Shown here piece by piece: positions 13,701 through 21,500 of a DNA stretch of 64,000 nucleotides. The notes beneath the pieces are model-generated. The model was not told the origin of the DNA. It did no database searches and saw only the letters and a program-made list of their open reading frames with translations. Position numbers and translations under genes: made by a program. The stretch is from positions 16,725,862 to 16,789,861 of the forward strand of contig NC_086379.1 of assembly GCF_036588685.1 (NCBI RefSeq), read 5' to 3'. Position 1 is the first letter of the stretch. Each line of letters opens with the position of its first letter. This DNA comes from Mytilus trossulus. Lineage: Eukaryota > Mollusca > Bivalvia > Mytilida > Mytilidae.

Positions 13701-16700
13701 CCATTTATACGTTGGGAAAGAAAACCCTTATATTGATGTCTCATATGGGGTGTGATCTGCTTAACCTTCTAGAACACTTACTATCAACCTTATTTTTGAT
13801 AGCGCTTATGTAGCTCAGTGTTACGTTTTCGGTGATTTGTTTGCTGTTGTTTGCTATAAGATCGTATTTTTTTTTGTTTTTATGAAATTCTATCACCAAG
13901 TTCATTTGTTTTCGACTTCGAGTTTAGATATCATTTTAATATATATGTTCGTCTCTCCTTCAGCGTTTAAAATTAAGCTGAACGTTCGATAGACATCTCA
14001 AAAGCTAACCGTATAAACATATACAGTAAAATCATGAAATAACTTATTAGTTTCACTGATACAGCAGTATATAGAAAACATTTTTATAGTTATCAAAGGT
14101 ACCAGGATTATAATTTAGTACCGCAGACGCGCGTTTCGTCTACATAAGACTCGTAAGTGACGCTCATATCAAAATATTTATATAAAGCCAAACTAGAGCA
14201 AAGTTGAAGAGCATTGAGAATCCCAAATTCCAAAAAGTAGTGCCAAATACGGCTAAGGTAATCTATGCCTGTGATAAGAAAATCCTTAGTTTTTAGAAAA
14301 ATTAAAAGTTTTGTAAACAGGAAATTTATATAAATGACCACATTATTGATATTCATGTCAACAATGGTTGACTTCTGGCTGGAGATACCCTCGGGGACGA
14401 AACGTCCACACGCAGTGGCATCGACCCCGTGGTGTAAATGGTTATCAAAGGTACCAGGATTATAATTTAGTATCCCAGACGCGCGTTTCGTCTACATAAG
14501 ACTCATAAGTGACGCTCATATCAAAATATTTATATAAAGCCAAACTAGTACAAAGTTGAAGAGCATTGAGAATCCCAAATTCCAAAAAGTTGTGTCAAGT
14601 ACGGCTAAGGTAATCTATGCCTGTGATAAGAAAATCCTTAGTTTTTAGAAAAATTAAAAGTTTTGTAAACAGGAAATTTATATAAATGACCACATTATTG
14701 ATATTCATGTCAACAATGGTTGACTTCTGGCTGGAGATACCCTCGATACGAAACGTCCACCAGCAGTGGCATATACCCAGTGGTGTAAATAATAATCAAA
14801 GGTACCAGGATTATAATTTAGTACGCAATACGCGCGTTTCGTCATTTGTGAATACAGACAAAGAGCACTTTCTATTTTAGATTTTACCATCATTGGAATT
14901 GTACTGAGCGGTGTACTACTCTTGATTTTCCTGCTTATAGGGGCTTTACTTTTCAAAAGGTAAGTCAATTGCTATATTATATCTATATTAGCTCAATGAT
15001 CTATACACTAGAATTCCAATGGTACAGTTTAATTGTAATGAGTCATAGGTTTACAACCTCTCTTTTATTTTTTAGTTTAATTGAGTCCAGACCTATATTA
15101 GCAGTTTCTGTCACTGCTACGTGTTATGTGTGCCATGTCAATTCTGTTATAGCGTAGATAAAAAGTAGTTTCTTATATATATATTCCATATGCAGGTAGA
15201 AATTATTATCTTATACATTTTAACATCTTGAATATATCAAGTAACATTTTGCAGATATTCATATGTCTATCAGACATAACTCTTTATTTTTTTTAAACCT
15301 TGTTCTGGTTCCATATTGCATTTAATAATAAATCAAATCAATAAATCGTCATAACAATCTGTTTGTATATCTTATCATTAAGATTTAGATACTAGCAGAT
15401 ATATATATTTTTTTCGAAAAAAAGACATGGCTTTGAGTAAATAAATGTTTGTATAAGATGTTTGCTCATGTTGTATAAATCTGAAATGAGCATCGGTAAA
15501 CGTCTGCCACTTCAATCTATAAGTCTTCTTGTTTTTTGTTTCCTGTTATTTGTTAACGCGCCAAAATTTAAAACTCTACATTTTGACACTAAATTCGTTA
15601 AATGGTTAAAAGATTTAAATCCTTCAAAAGCATAGAATTAAAAAAATTAAAACAACATAATGATTATAAATTTCATAAGTCTGAAGTACTTTTCTTGGTT
15701 CACCTTCACCAGGAGCACCCAAATCTGTACACATGAAGAAGAAAAAAAAACCTGAAACGCTCTATTACCAATTAATGACATCAAATTATAGCCAATTTTA
15801 TTTAAAGTCAAATAAGTGAACAGCATAGCTTCTAAATTTAAAATCATTGTAGAAGGGTATGTTATAAATCAAGTCATTGCCGAACTACTGACTACTGTGC
15901 GGATAAATTGTATTAAAAGCTCAATTACTAGCTATTTATATACTGACTCGGAATATTCTCCCACATTTGTTTCAAGGTTTACCCTGGGGAAAAACATGTA
16001 ATGTTTTTCTTTATTATAAAATTTATTCAGGGCTTTCTGAGAGCTGATATACTAGTTTTGGAATAAGTAAAGAATTTGAAATCAATTATTTAAAGCACGT
16101 ATGTAATGTATTTATTATATTACATGTTGCCAATTCAAAAATCATTTTTTCTGATGGATATAGGTGGCAATGGTGAACATTGCTACATTATAAGTTGAAC
16201 AGTTACACATCTAAGACAGATGTGGCTTAGACGAACTGACTTCGGAGATGACACGACTGTATCATTAAAGGAGTAAAACAGTCAGAAAATTATATAAACG
16301 CTTACATAATCTAAAATTAACAAACATAAATTCAGATGTGTTCATTATACAAACATTGATTGATTTTTTCAGATATAGGAAATCAAAGCAACGAAAGGGG
16401 CCAGAACGTACTGAAGAAATTGAAATGAATATAGAATCAGAAAACCGGAATCAGTATAATTATTCTGAAGTTAATGCACAATCGATGGGAAAAAATGAAA
16501 ACCAGACGGTTGACGATGGTGTCACAAACAGACAGAACCAAATAGAAAATGACTACGATGTGTCTTCAAATGTACCTGCACGAACAGAAAGTGAACCGTT
16601 AACATATGACGTCCATGTGTCGGACAATACATACAACGTAACAGAAACTTCCGGTATTGAACCAAAAGATGACGTTAACAATACTTACGATCATTTTTTC

Positions 16701-16790
16701 GGAGAACAAACTGAAGATCAGTATGATACAGCTGATAACAAAGTAATACATGTTAACCAATGTAAAACCAATGCGGATTTATATTATTGA
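1457..16790 (+). CDS. SUEL-lectin transmembrane receptor, gene A (partial, possibly decaying)
   Basis: This is the gene-level span of a single-pass membrane lectin. Exons seen are the lectin exon (1457-1728), stalk exons (9092-9175, 10106-10171, 10860-10937, 11991-about 12055), a transmembrane exon (14881-14959) and a tail exon with stop (16373-16790). Stalk and transmembrane exons enter in phase 1 and the tail in phase 2, exactly as in the paralogue that follows at 18.5-30.1 kb. No signal-peptide exon is visible, so the 5' end either lies before the window or is lost. The lectin exon carries a frame-breaking deletion, and two of the stalk exons have lost their canonical donor. The transmembrane and tail exons are open and well conserved. 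It may be a pseudogene, a gene whose real lectin exon lies upstream of the window, or a receptor spliced around the damaged exon. The exon family is secure. Expression and exact splicing are inference. Confidence 0.6.
1729..2692 (+). other. Presumed intron of gene A, no gene
   Basis: This stretch follows the damaged lectin exon. It holds a short GACCGTACGCG-type repeat near 1905-1975, resembling 5640-5700, and otherwise AT-rich DNA with no supported feature. Confidence 0.4.
2866..3180 (+). repeat. Dispersed repeat family R3, longest copy
   Basis: It begins GATGTGGTGTGAGTGCCAAT GAGACAACTC and continues through GGCCTTCAACACGGAGCCTT to CAGGTGCAAACATTTGCAGC. Shorter copies are at 51722-51775, 59026-59085 and 60628-60705. 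It resembles a repeat I recall as common in mussels. No coding capacity seen. Confidence 0.6.
3998..4085. repeat. Minisatellite of ACCCTTTATC units
   Basis: Alternating 14- and 18-bp units (ACCCTTTATCGCAT and ACCCTTTATCCCACCCCT with variants) give a 32-bp higher-order period, about 2.7 copies. Confidence 0.7.
4514..4557. repeat. Near-perfect hairpin with 20-nt arms
   Basis: Arms 4514-4533 (CCAATATCATCCCTCGGGCC) and 4538-4557 pair at 17 of 20 positions around a TAAA loop. It lies inside the pogo-like element. There is no U-run after it, so a transcription terminator is not suggested. Confidence 0.6.
5757..5950 (+). repeat. Dispersed repeat family R4, copy 2
   Basis: It shares GGTCGGATTTCGTGTTGCTT, TTTAGTTTTCTATGATGTGT and ATGAGTTTGACTGTCTCTTT with the copy at 480-720. 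Intronic position in gene A. Confidence 0.6.
6335..6625. repeat. Fold-back element with about 55-nt imperfect arms
   Basis: The core AAAAATGTGGTGCA (6511-6524) is exactly complementary to 6561-6574. Pairing extends outwards with mismatches to about 6471 and 6622 (AATGACGGTA against TACGGTCATT). The left part, including CATGTGACCNTGACGTCATCAACGTTTT, recurs at 16815-17030. Likely a MITE-type element. The intron from 5438 to 9091 otherwise holds R4 (5757), an R2 fragment (7726-7805) and AT-rich DNA. Confidence 0.6.
7726..7805 (+). repeat. Dispersed repeat family R2, short copy
   Basis: GAATGGAAATGGGGAATTTG, TCAAAGAGGCAACAACCCGA and AGCAGAAGGTCACC match the longer copies at 21769-22190 and 42550-42965 and the reverse copy at 46500-46600. 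Confidence 0.6.
9092..9175 (+). CDS. Gene A stalk exon 1 (28 codons)
   Basis: The acceptor is TTTTTCAG and the donor A|GTATGT, with phase 1 on both sides and 84 nt, the same length and phase as the paralogous exon at 25899-25982. The peptide runs from EPTAFIKEQLN to SHVINVTQTP: polar, no cysteine, one N-glycosylation sequon (NVT). The ending NVTQTP parallels NNTQTT in the other gene. It probably encodes an extracellular spacer between the lectin domain and the membrane. Alone it would be too short to call; the matching length, phase and sequence of the paralogue support it. Confidence 0.6.
9300..9445 (+). repeat. Dispersed repeat family R4, copy 3
   Basis: TTTAGTATTATGATGTTTGT...AAATGAGTTTGAATTTTCCT...TTCTCTTTTTATG aligns with the copies at 480 and 5757. 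It follows stalk exon 1 of gene A by about 130 bp. Confidence 0.5.
10106..10171 (+). CDS. Gene A stalk exon 2, first of three tandem copies
   Basis: The acceptor is TTTTTTTCAAG and the donor CAAG|GTATAC; the exon is 66 nt, phase 1 to phase 1. The peptide is DTNTVSSFPTEKTPRSTQKTEQ: Ser/Thr/Lys-rich, no cysteine, a likely O-glycosylated spacer. It is the only one of the three tandem copies that keeps the canonical donor. The paralogous exon in gene B is 27429-27503 (VTNTTISFQSVND...). Confidence 0.55.
10860..10937 (+). CDS. Gene A stalk exon, second tandem copy, donor displaced
   Basis: The peptide DKNTVTSFLTVQAPRSTQ and what follows it match the exon at 10106-10171. At the expected donor (after 10925) the sequence is GGAATG, not GGTATG, so that site is dead. 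Twelve bases downstream CATG|GTGAAG offers a phase-1 donor that would lengthen the exon by four codons to 78 nt, which is the end given here. Use of the new donor, skipping, or non-use of the exon cannot be told from sequence. Confidence 0.4.
11330..11470 (-). repeat. 354-bp family (R1) diverged fragment, reverse
   Basis: It contains TACCTTTGATAATTATTTAC, then GCTGGTGGATGTTTCG and AGCACTTTGGTGTTGACATG, which are the reverse of the R1 unit ends at 14089 and 55271. Confidence 0.5.
11991..12055 (+). pseudogene. Gene A stalk exon, third tandem copy, donor lost
   Basis: The acceptor TTTTTTCAAG is followed by a frame reading DKNTVTSFLTKKAPQSTQ, clearly the same exon as at 10106 and 10860. The donor position reads CTCGATTTGC, so GT has become AT. 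The frame stays open to a stop at 12182-12184, giving about 60 extra Asp/Glu/Lys-rich residues if unspliced. Probably a dead or alternatively terminating exon. The end is taken by homology. Confidence 0.45.
12331..13059. mobile_element. PIF/Harbinger-like MITE with TAA target-site duplication
   Basis: The termini are GGCCGTGTTCAAATTGACC at the left and, on the other strand, GGCCGTGTTCACACCAAACG at the right. Each end is flanked by TAA (12328-12330 and 13060-13062), the 3-bp T-W-A target of PIF/Harbinger transposons. At 729 bp with no transposase frame it is non-autonomous. Located in the gene A intron before the transmembrane exon. Confidence 0.75.
13550..13745 (+). repeat. 354-bp family (R1) old diverged copy
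   Basis: TGTGTATTTCGTCTAC, ATTCATCAGTGACG, AAAAATTCCAAAACTTTGGG and a CAGCTAAAGCC stretch follow the order of motifs in the R1 unit at 14089, with many substitutions. Confidence 0.45.
14089..14844 (+). repeat. 354-bp family (R1) tandem array, two units plus a partial
   Basis: Units start at GTTATCAAAGGTACCAGGAT (14089), again at 14441 and, diverged, at about 14793: period 352 bp. Each carries GACGCGCGTTTCGTC, GAGCATTGAGAATCCCAAAT and TTGATATTCATGTCAACAAT. The third copy is cut at GCGCGTTTCGTC, 37 bp before the transmembrane exon at 14881. A short open frame recurs in each unit but is not a credible gene. Confidence 0.85.
14881..14959 (+). CDS. Gene A transmembrane exon
   Basis: The acceptor is TCTATTTTAG and the donor AAAAG|GTAAGT; the exon is 79 nt, entered in phase 1 and left in phase 2. 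The translation has a hydrophobic run from FTIIGIVLSGVLLL to FLLIGALLFKR, about 24 residues ended by Lys-Arg, which is a stop-transfer signal for a type I membrane protein. The exon at 29007-29085 has identical length and phases and a near-identical peptide. A 354-bp repeat array ends only about 37 bp upstream of its acceptor. Confidence 0.82.
14960..16372 (+). other. Gene A intron between membrane and tail exons
   Basis: AT-rich, 1.4 kb. I see no repeat family member or other feature that can be supported. Confidence 0.4.
16373..16790 (+). CDS. Gene A cytoplasmic tail exon with stop, tyrosine-rich
   Basis: The acceptor is GATTTTTTCAG. Phase 2 entry (AG from the previous exon plus A) gives RYRKSKQRKGPERTEEIEMN and onward to ...NADLYY and TGA at 16788-16790, 138 residues. 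A basic juxtamembrane start is followed by an acidic, Asn-rich tail with about ten tyrosines, in contexts such as YSEV, YDVH, YNVT, YDHF and YDTA. None fits the strict ITIM consensus. No globular domain is recognised. The paralogous tail at 29738-30149 is nearly identical from SEPLTYDVH through EQTEDQYD, so this part is under constraint or was recently converted. The phosphotyrosine signalling role is inferred. Confidence 0.8.
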
Positions 16791-16804
16791 TATAGTTCAA
16801 TAAT

Positions 16805-17040
16805 TTAATTTTGGATGTAACGCGTCTTCTGGTTGGCTGACGTTATTTTGTTATGAGCCCATTAACATAATTTAGTCATGTGACCGTGACGTCATCAACG
16901 TTTTTTCATGGTTTTCTACGGTTTAAATTGGAATTTAGAATTAAATTATAAGAAATGACTGTAATACTTTTTCTGTCTATTAGAAATAAAATAAAAAATG
17001 TAGTGGACACGGTTGAATAACCGTGCTACGCGAAGTTGAT
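16805..17040 (+). repeat. Second copy of the fold-back element, left part
   Basis: GGCTGACGTTATTTTGTTAT, GTCATGTGACCGTGACGTCA and TTAGAATTAAATTATAAGAA match 6345-6480. It begins about 15 bp after the stop codon of gene A, so the 3' UTR and any poly(A) signal (AATAAAATAAAA near 16985) come from the element. Confidence 0.6.
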
Positions 17041-17944
17041 TTTCGCTATTTACATTAATTGATAGCGTTTGATTTTGTCAGTTTTATGGACTCTCCTCTT
17101 ACAGTTTGCCCTGAAATTCGATATAAGTGTTATACATTTTTGCCACATGCTATATACTTTAAGATAATGTATTGGCATATTATTAACACATTATTCATAA
17201 TCAGAGCGGGCTACTTTTTTTGTACTCTCAATTATAACCCTATATGAAAAAGTTAAACAGTTCTTTTGTGTAAAGCTGTATTTGTTTTTAATTGAATCAT
17301 CAAAATTCTTTAGTTGGTCTGTAGGTTTCAATATGGATGGCAATATCTTATTAATTATAATCAGATAATGGTTACATTGCAATTTTCATTTAGAATTATG
17401 CTAATAAGCGTATTTTTCAGCCAGAGATTACAGTTCGTTACATATATTAAAATACAAAACCAAATATATCATTAACTAAAAAAGGTCATTTACATGTACT
17501 CATATCGGAATTTTATCAGCTGGCAATAATAGAACTAAAAAAGATAACAGTTGGGCCCATCTTTGCTCAACATTGTTTAAGTTCGTTTCAACCTTTGATA
17601 TTGGTCAATAACATAATGAATGAATAGTACAAAAAGATTAAAAATCATATTGAATCCCTTTATCAAATGACCTGTGGAAAAAAGGTACTATTTAGCACTA
17701 GTATTGCATCAGCTCATATATCACATCAAAGGTTGTCAATCAACATGATCAAATCAAACTAATCTAGTTCACTGTATCGTTATTTTTTATTTGTCTGGAT
17801 AGAAAGCTTGAAAAGAAGATAGCAATGTTATATTATCAATATCTATGTAGCTTTTTTGACAAAGAGAGGTCGAAAGAAACCATAGTAGGAGAATAAACGA
17901 ATAGTAGGAAAATAAACGAATAGATGGAAAATAAACTGCAGCAC

Positions 17945-18045
17945 CATCGCTAAATATTAAAAAGACAAACAGAAAAACAATAGAAAACATAGAAAACTAA
18001 AGACTAAGTAACACGAACCCTACAAAAAACTGGGGTACAAAGTTT
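17945..18045 (-). repeat. Dispersed repeat family R4, reverse copy
   Basis: The complement of AAACATAGAAAACTAAAGAC TAAG and ACACGAACCCTACAAAAAAC TGG gives the GTTCGTGTT..TTTAGTTTTCTATG core of the family. Between 17040 and 17945 nothing else is recognised. Confidence 0.5.
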
Positions 18046-18453
18046 CAATGGATTTTTTTAAAGGAATTCTAGTTTTTTTTTGTTTTTTTTTTATAAAATC
18101 CTGTATTGAAGCAGGTGCAGAAAAATGAACTACTGCACAAAAAGAAAACAACATTTTGGTACTTTCGTTTAACAAATGGTTTATATGCATTATATGTGCT
18201 TTATTTCATGAAGAAATTATATGATGATTTTTGTTATTTATTTTTACTAATAAAACATTTCTGCAAATTTTAAACGTCTGTTTTTTTTTGTTTTTTTTGT
18301 ATTATGTGATCAGTATAGAGTTGTTTAATAGTTTAAACACTAAAATATATTCGTTACATTCATATATCATGTATATGTTAAAAATATTTCATACGGATAA
18401 ATGATTACGTAAAACCTCATGTGACCTCCTCCACTCTGAGAGGTTATTTCCTG

Positions 18454-18461
18454 TATAAATA
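18454..18461 (+). promoter_or_regulatory. TATA box of gene B (TATAAATA)
   Basis: TATAAATA lies 48 bp upstream of the ATG at 18502. Transcription would start about 30 bp downstream, near TCATTGCAGT, leaving a 5' UTR of only some 15-20 nt. The spacing supports 18502 as the first coding exon of gene B. Confidence 0.5.
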
Positions 18462-18501
18462 TCTACACATACGCTCATTGCAGTAATATACACATAATTT
18501 T

Positions 18502-18574
18502 ATGATGAAAATATTTATCTTACATTTTGTTTGCTGGTTTATGAGAAGAAACTGCTTAACATTGGCATTATCTG
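18502..18574 (+). CDS. Gene B signal-peptide exon (first choice)
   Basis: ATG opens a hydrophobic leader (MMKIFILHFVCWFM, then RRNCLTLALS) and ends at TCTG|GTAAGA in phase 1, the phase required by the next exon. A TATA box sits 48 bp upstream. The Arg-Arg in the middle is unusual for a signal peptide, so processing is uncertain. A second, homologous leader exon lies at 19191-19248. Confidence 0.6.
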
Positions 18575-21500
18575 GTAAGAATGTCTTCATTACTATAATC
18601 ACGAATTTATTCAGAGTGTTTCATAAGGGGCTTGATAATATTATCCTCAATCAAAATTGTTAGTGTAAGGAACTTTCTTAATGACTACGAATTTTCTAAT
18701 TATTTTTAATTGATTTCAATGTCCTTTCATTCCGGTTTTTGTTATATATAGTGGCAAGTCCTCATTGTCATTATATAAGGCATTGGAAATCTTCCATAGT
18801 ATTGTTACTATCAAAACGGTTTGTGAATAAACTTATCAAAGACATTAAGCTGAAAATGTCTTCGCCTTACGCTCGTCTCGTCTGCGAAACACTCAAGTGT
18901 ACGTCATGAGCAGGTGTAAAATTTCAAAACATTTAATCTTTATGTTTCAATAAAAAAGAGAAAATAATCAAAATAAACAAAATGCAAAGCTGCTAGTGTG
19001 TATGATGAACTCCTAATCACTGTAAAAACTTGAAGTCCAATTCTTTCGCAACGTTAAATGTTCAATGAATTCAGGAAACGAATACATTCATATAATCAGT
19101 TAATAACTTCAAATTAGATACCATTTATAAGAATAATACTTTATATCTAAATACCAAAATTATCAGTAAACTATCGGGTTGTGTACAAAGATGTCATTTG
19201 TAATAAATATTCTATTTGTTTCCTGGTTTATACAGTTGGTAAGGCATCGTAAGAATGTCATGTGGTTTTTTGGATTTATTAATCTATTCTATGAATTAAA
19301 TTTAAGTTTCCGAAATACTTCATCCCTTAACATGATTAACTCTTCATTAATTATTGAACTCTTTCATTTTACACCCATCATAAGATGATGATGTAAAAAA
19401 GAAACACTCAATTTGGTTAACGCCCTCGTGAAAATCTTTGAAATTACATATAAACATCACACTTAAAAATATGTTGAATCTAAGTATTAGCATTTCGATG
19501 ACAGGAAGAGGATGACAATATGTTAAAAGAGACATTTTTTATGTATGAAAATAAATGTAACATTGTAGACACGGCTGGCATTTATCGAAGTTGTGCATTT
19601 CAGAAGCAAACTGAACTCAGTTTTGATCTTTAGCATCTTCCATAACTGAAGAAATTAAATGATCCAAAAAATATTTTGAAACAGCGAAAAACTTATGACA
19701 TCTTACCGTATGATGCATCTGTGTTTTAACTTAGAATCGACATTCCCATGGGAACCAACTGTGCTTCTTTCCTTGTTGAATTGTTCCTTTATTCACATGA
19801 CACTGAATACATACAGGAATTTCTTAGAAAGAAAGACAAGTAGTTACCAGTATCCTCAACTAAATAATTCAAAATGTGATAACTATATTGGATGCATCTA
19901 TGACATCGAATTTGGGATAAAGGATCCAACAGATACAGTGAAGTCTGCCTCATATGTTTACTTACATAAAAAAAAATTGACAACGAGGGTCACTTCAAAT
20001 TGTTTGTTTACGGTAGTTAGATAACTGCAGCTTCCCAATTTTGAACTTTCAATTTTATCAAACAACATTCCAGCAGCGACTGCAAACGGAGTATATATCT
20101 CACATCACGAAACTCAAGGGTCTGTATTTCCTATCATAATTTCCTTGATAAATGGTTACTTTTCACAAGGAAGCTTTTGAACTAAGAGCTCTAAGTGATG
20201 AAATTGATATTAATCCAAAGTAATACAAATACAATTAAAAACCAATTGTTCAAAGAACAATTGAAGGTCTTTCAACTAATAAGGATCTATTTTGATATGG
20301 AAATATTAAGATTCAGTTGAAAATGTCAGTTTCTGTGGCTTTATGATATATAAATATGAATTTCGAGCAAAGGTCAAAATCTAGAACGTCCAATTAACCT
20401 ATGACCTTGACTTCAATTTCAAGGTCATAAACCAAGGATCCCAAATCAAAAGACCCTAGGTCTATATTATGTATGGTTCATGAGTAATATCACTTTATGC
20501 ATAATTCTAAATATTAAAAAAATCAAAATTTAGAATTTGACCTTGACCTTTGACCTTGACCTAATTTTAATTTTTTGGGACCAAGGATCTTAAATCAAAA
20601 TACCCTAGGTCTCTATCACTTATGGTTTAACAGTTAAAAATGCATATCACTTATATCATAAATAAAAGGGGGGATAACTCTCATATGGAGTCTCCGGATA
20701 GCTTCGGTCAAAATGAAACAGAACATCCTGAGGATATAACGAGCAATTTGGTAAAATAAATTTGTCGGTTTCTTATACGGTTGCGAATATTAAGCGATAA
20801 CAAGAAAAACAGTGTTTGGGGAGATAACTCTTACATTGAAAAGATTTTGGTTATAGAATGTGAGTCACAAAAGCGTAATAACTGTTCGATATCATATACC
20901 ATATGTCTAAGCGACATCTTGCGAAACAAAAAAACTGCGAAGCAAAAAAAAGTTGGCGGAAGAAAAAAAATAATAATAATAATAATCAGAAGAAAACCAA
21001 TAGGTCTTTCAACCGTAAAGGTTGAAAGACCTAATAAGTACCAATACAGTATCAAGGATGAATATAACAGAGATACTCTATGTTTATATTGTATGAATAA
21101 AAATGAAACATTTTACATCCACATGATAAATGGTGTAGAATTCTACTTAAAAGATTGATACTGTGTAAACAAAATCATATTGAACTATAATTCGAAAATG
21201 TATTCATTTCGGATGATAAGAATATTGGTGAAGAGCTCTTGGTTAGGAGGTGCTCAACTCTTATTAAAACCGTTTAAAACATAACTGTTTATGTAAAACA
21301 TCATCGTGTATTGAACTAAAATACTGATCAAAATTTATGGAAATTTGTACATGTAACATAAAAAGAAAAGATAAATAACTTTCATGGTTAGAATTCATTA
21401 AAACGAGGATTTTGTTTAATTGGTCAATTATGGCGGCAAAAATTCTTGGTAATGGTCATTCTCTGGCGTCAACATCAATATCTATCATGTCTACGATTCA

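Noticed and set aside
16338-16372. An in-frame ATG-like start just before the gene A tail exon.
   Set aside because: The sequence before 16373 is intron ending in a good acceptor, and the paralogous tail begins at the same residue by splicing.
16373-16790. ITIM or ITAM motifs in the lectin receptor tails.
   Set aside because: YSEV and the other tyrosine contexts do not satisfy the strict consensus at the -2 or +3 positions; only a general tyrosine-rich tail is claimed.
20781-21158. A 125-residue frame.
   Set aside because: It crosses an (AAT)n tract and the hairpin end of a repeat element.
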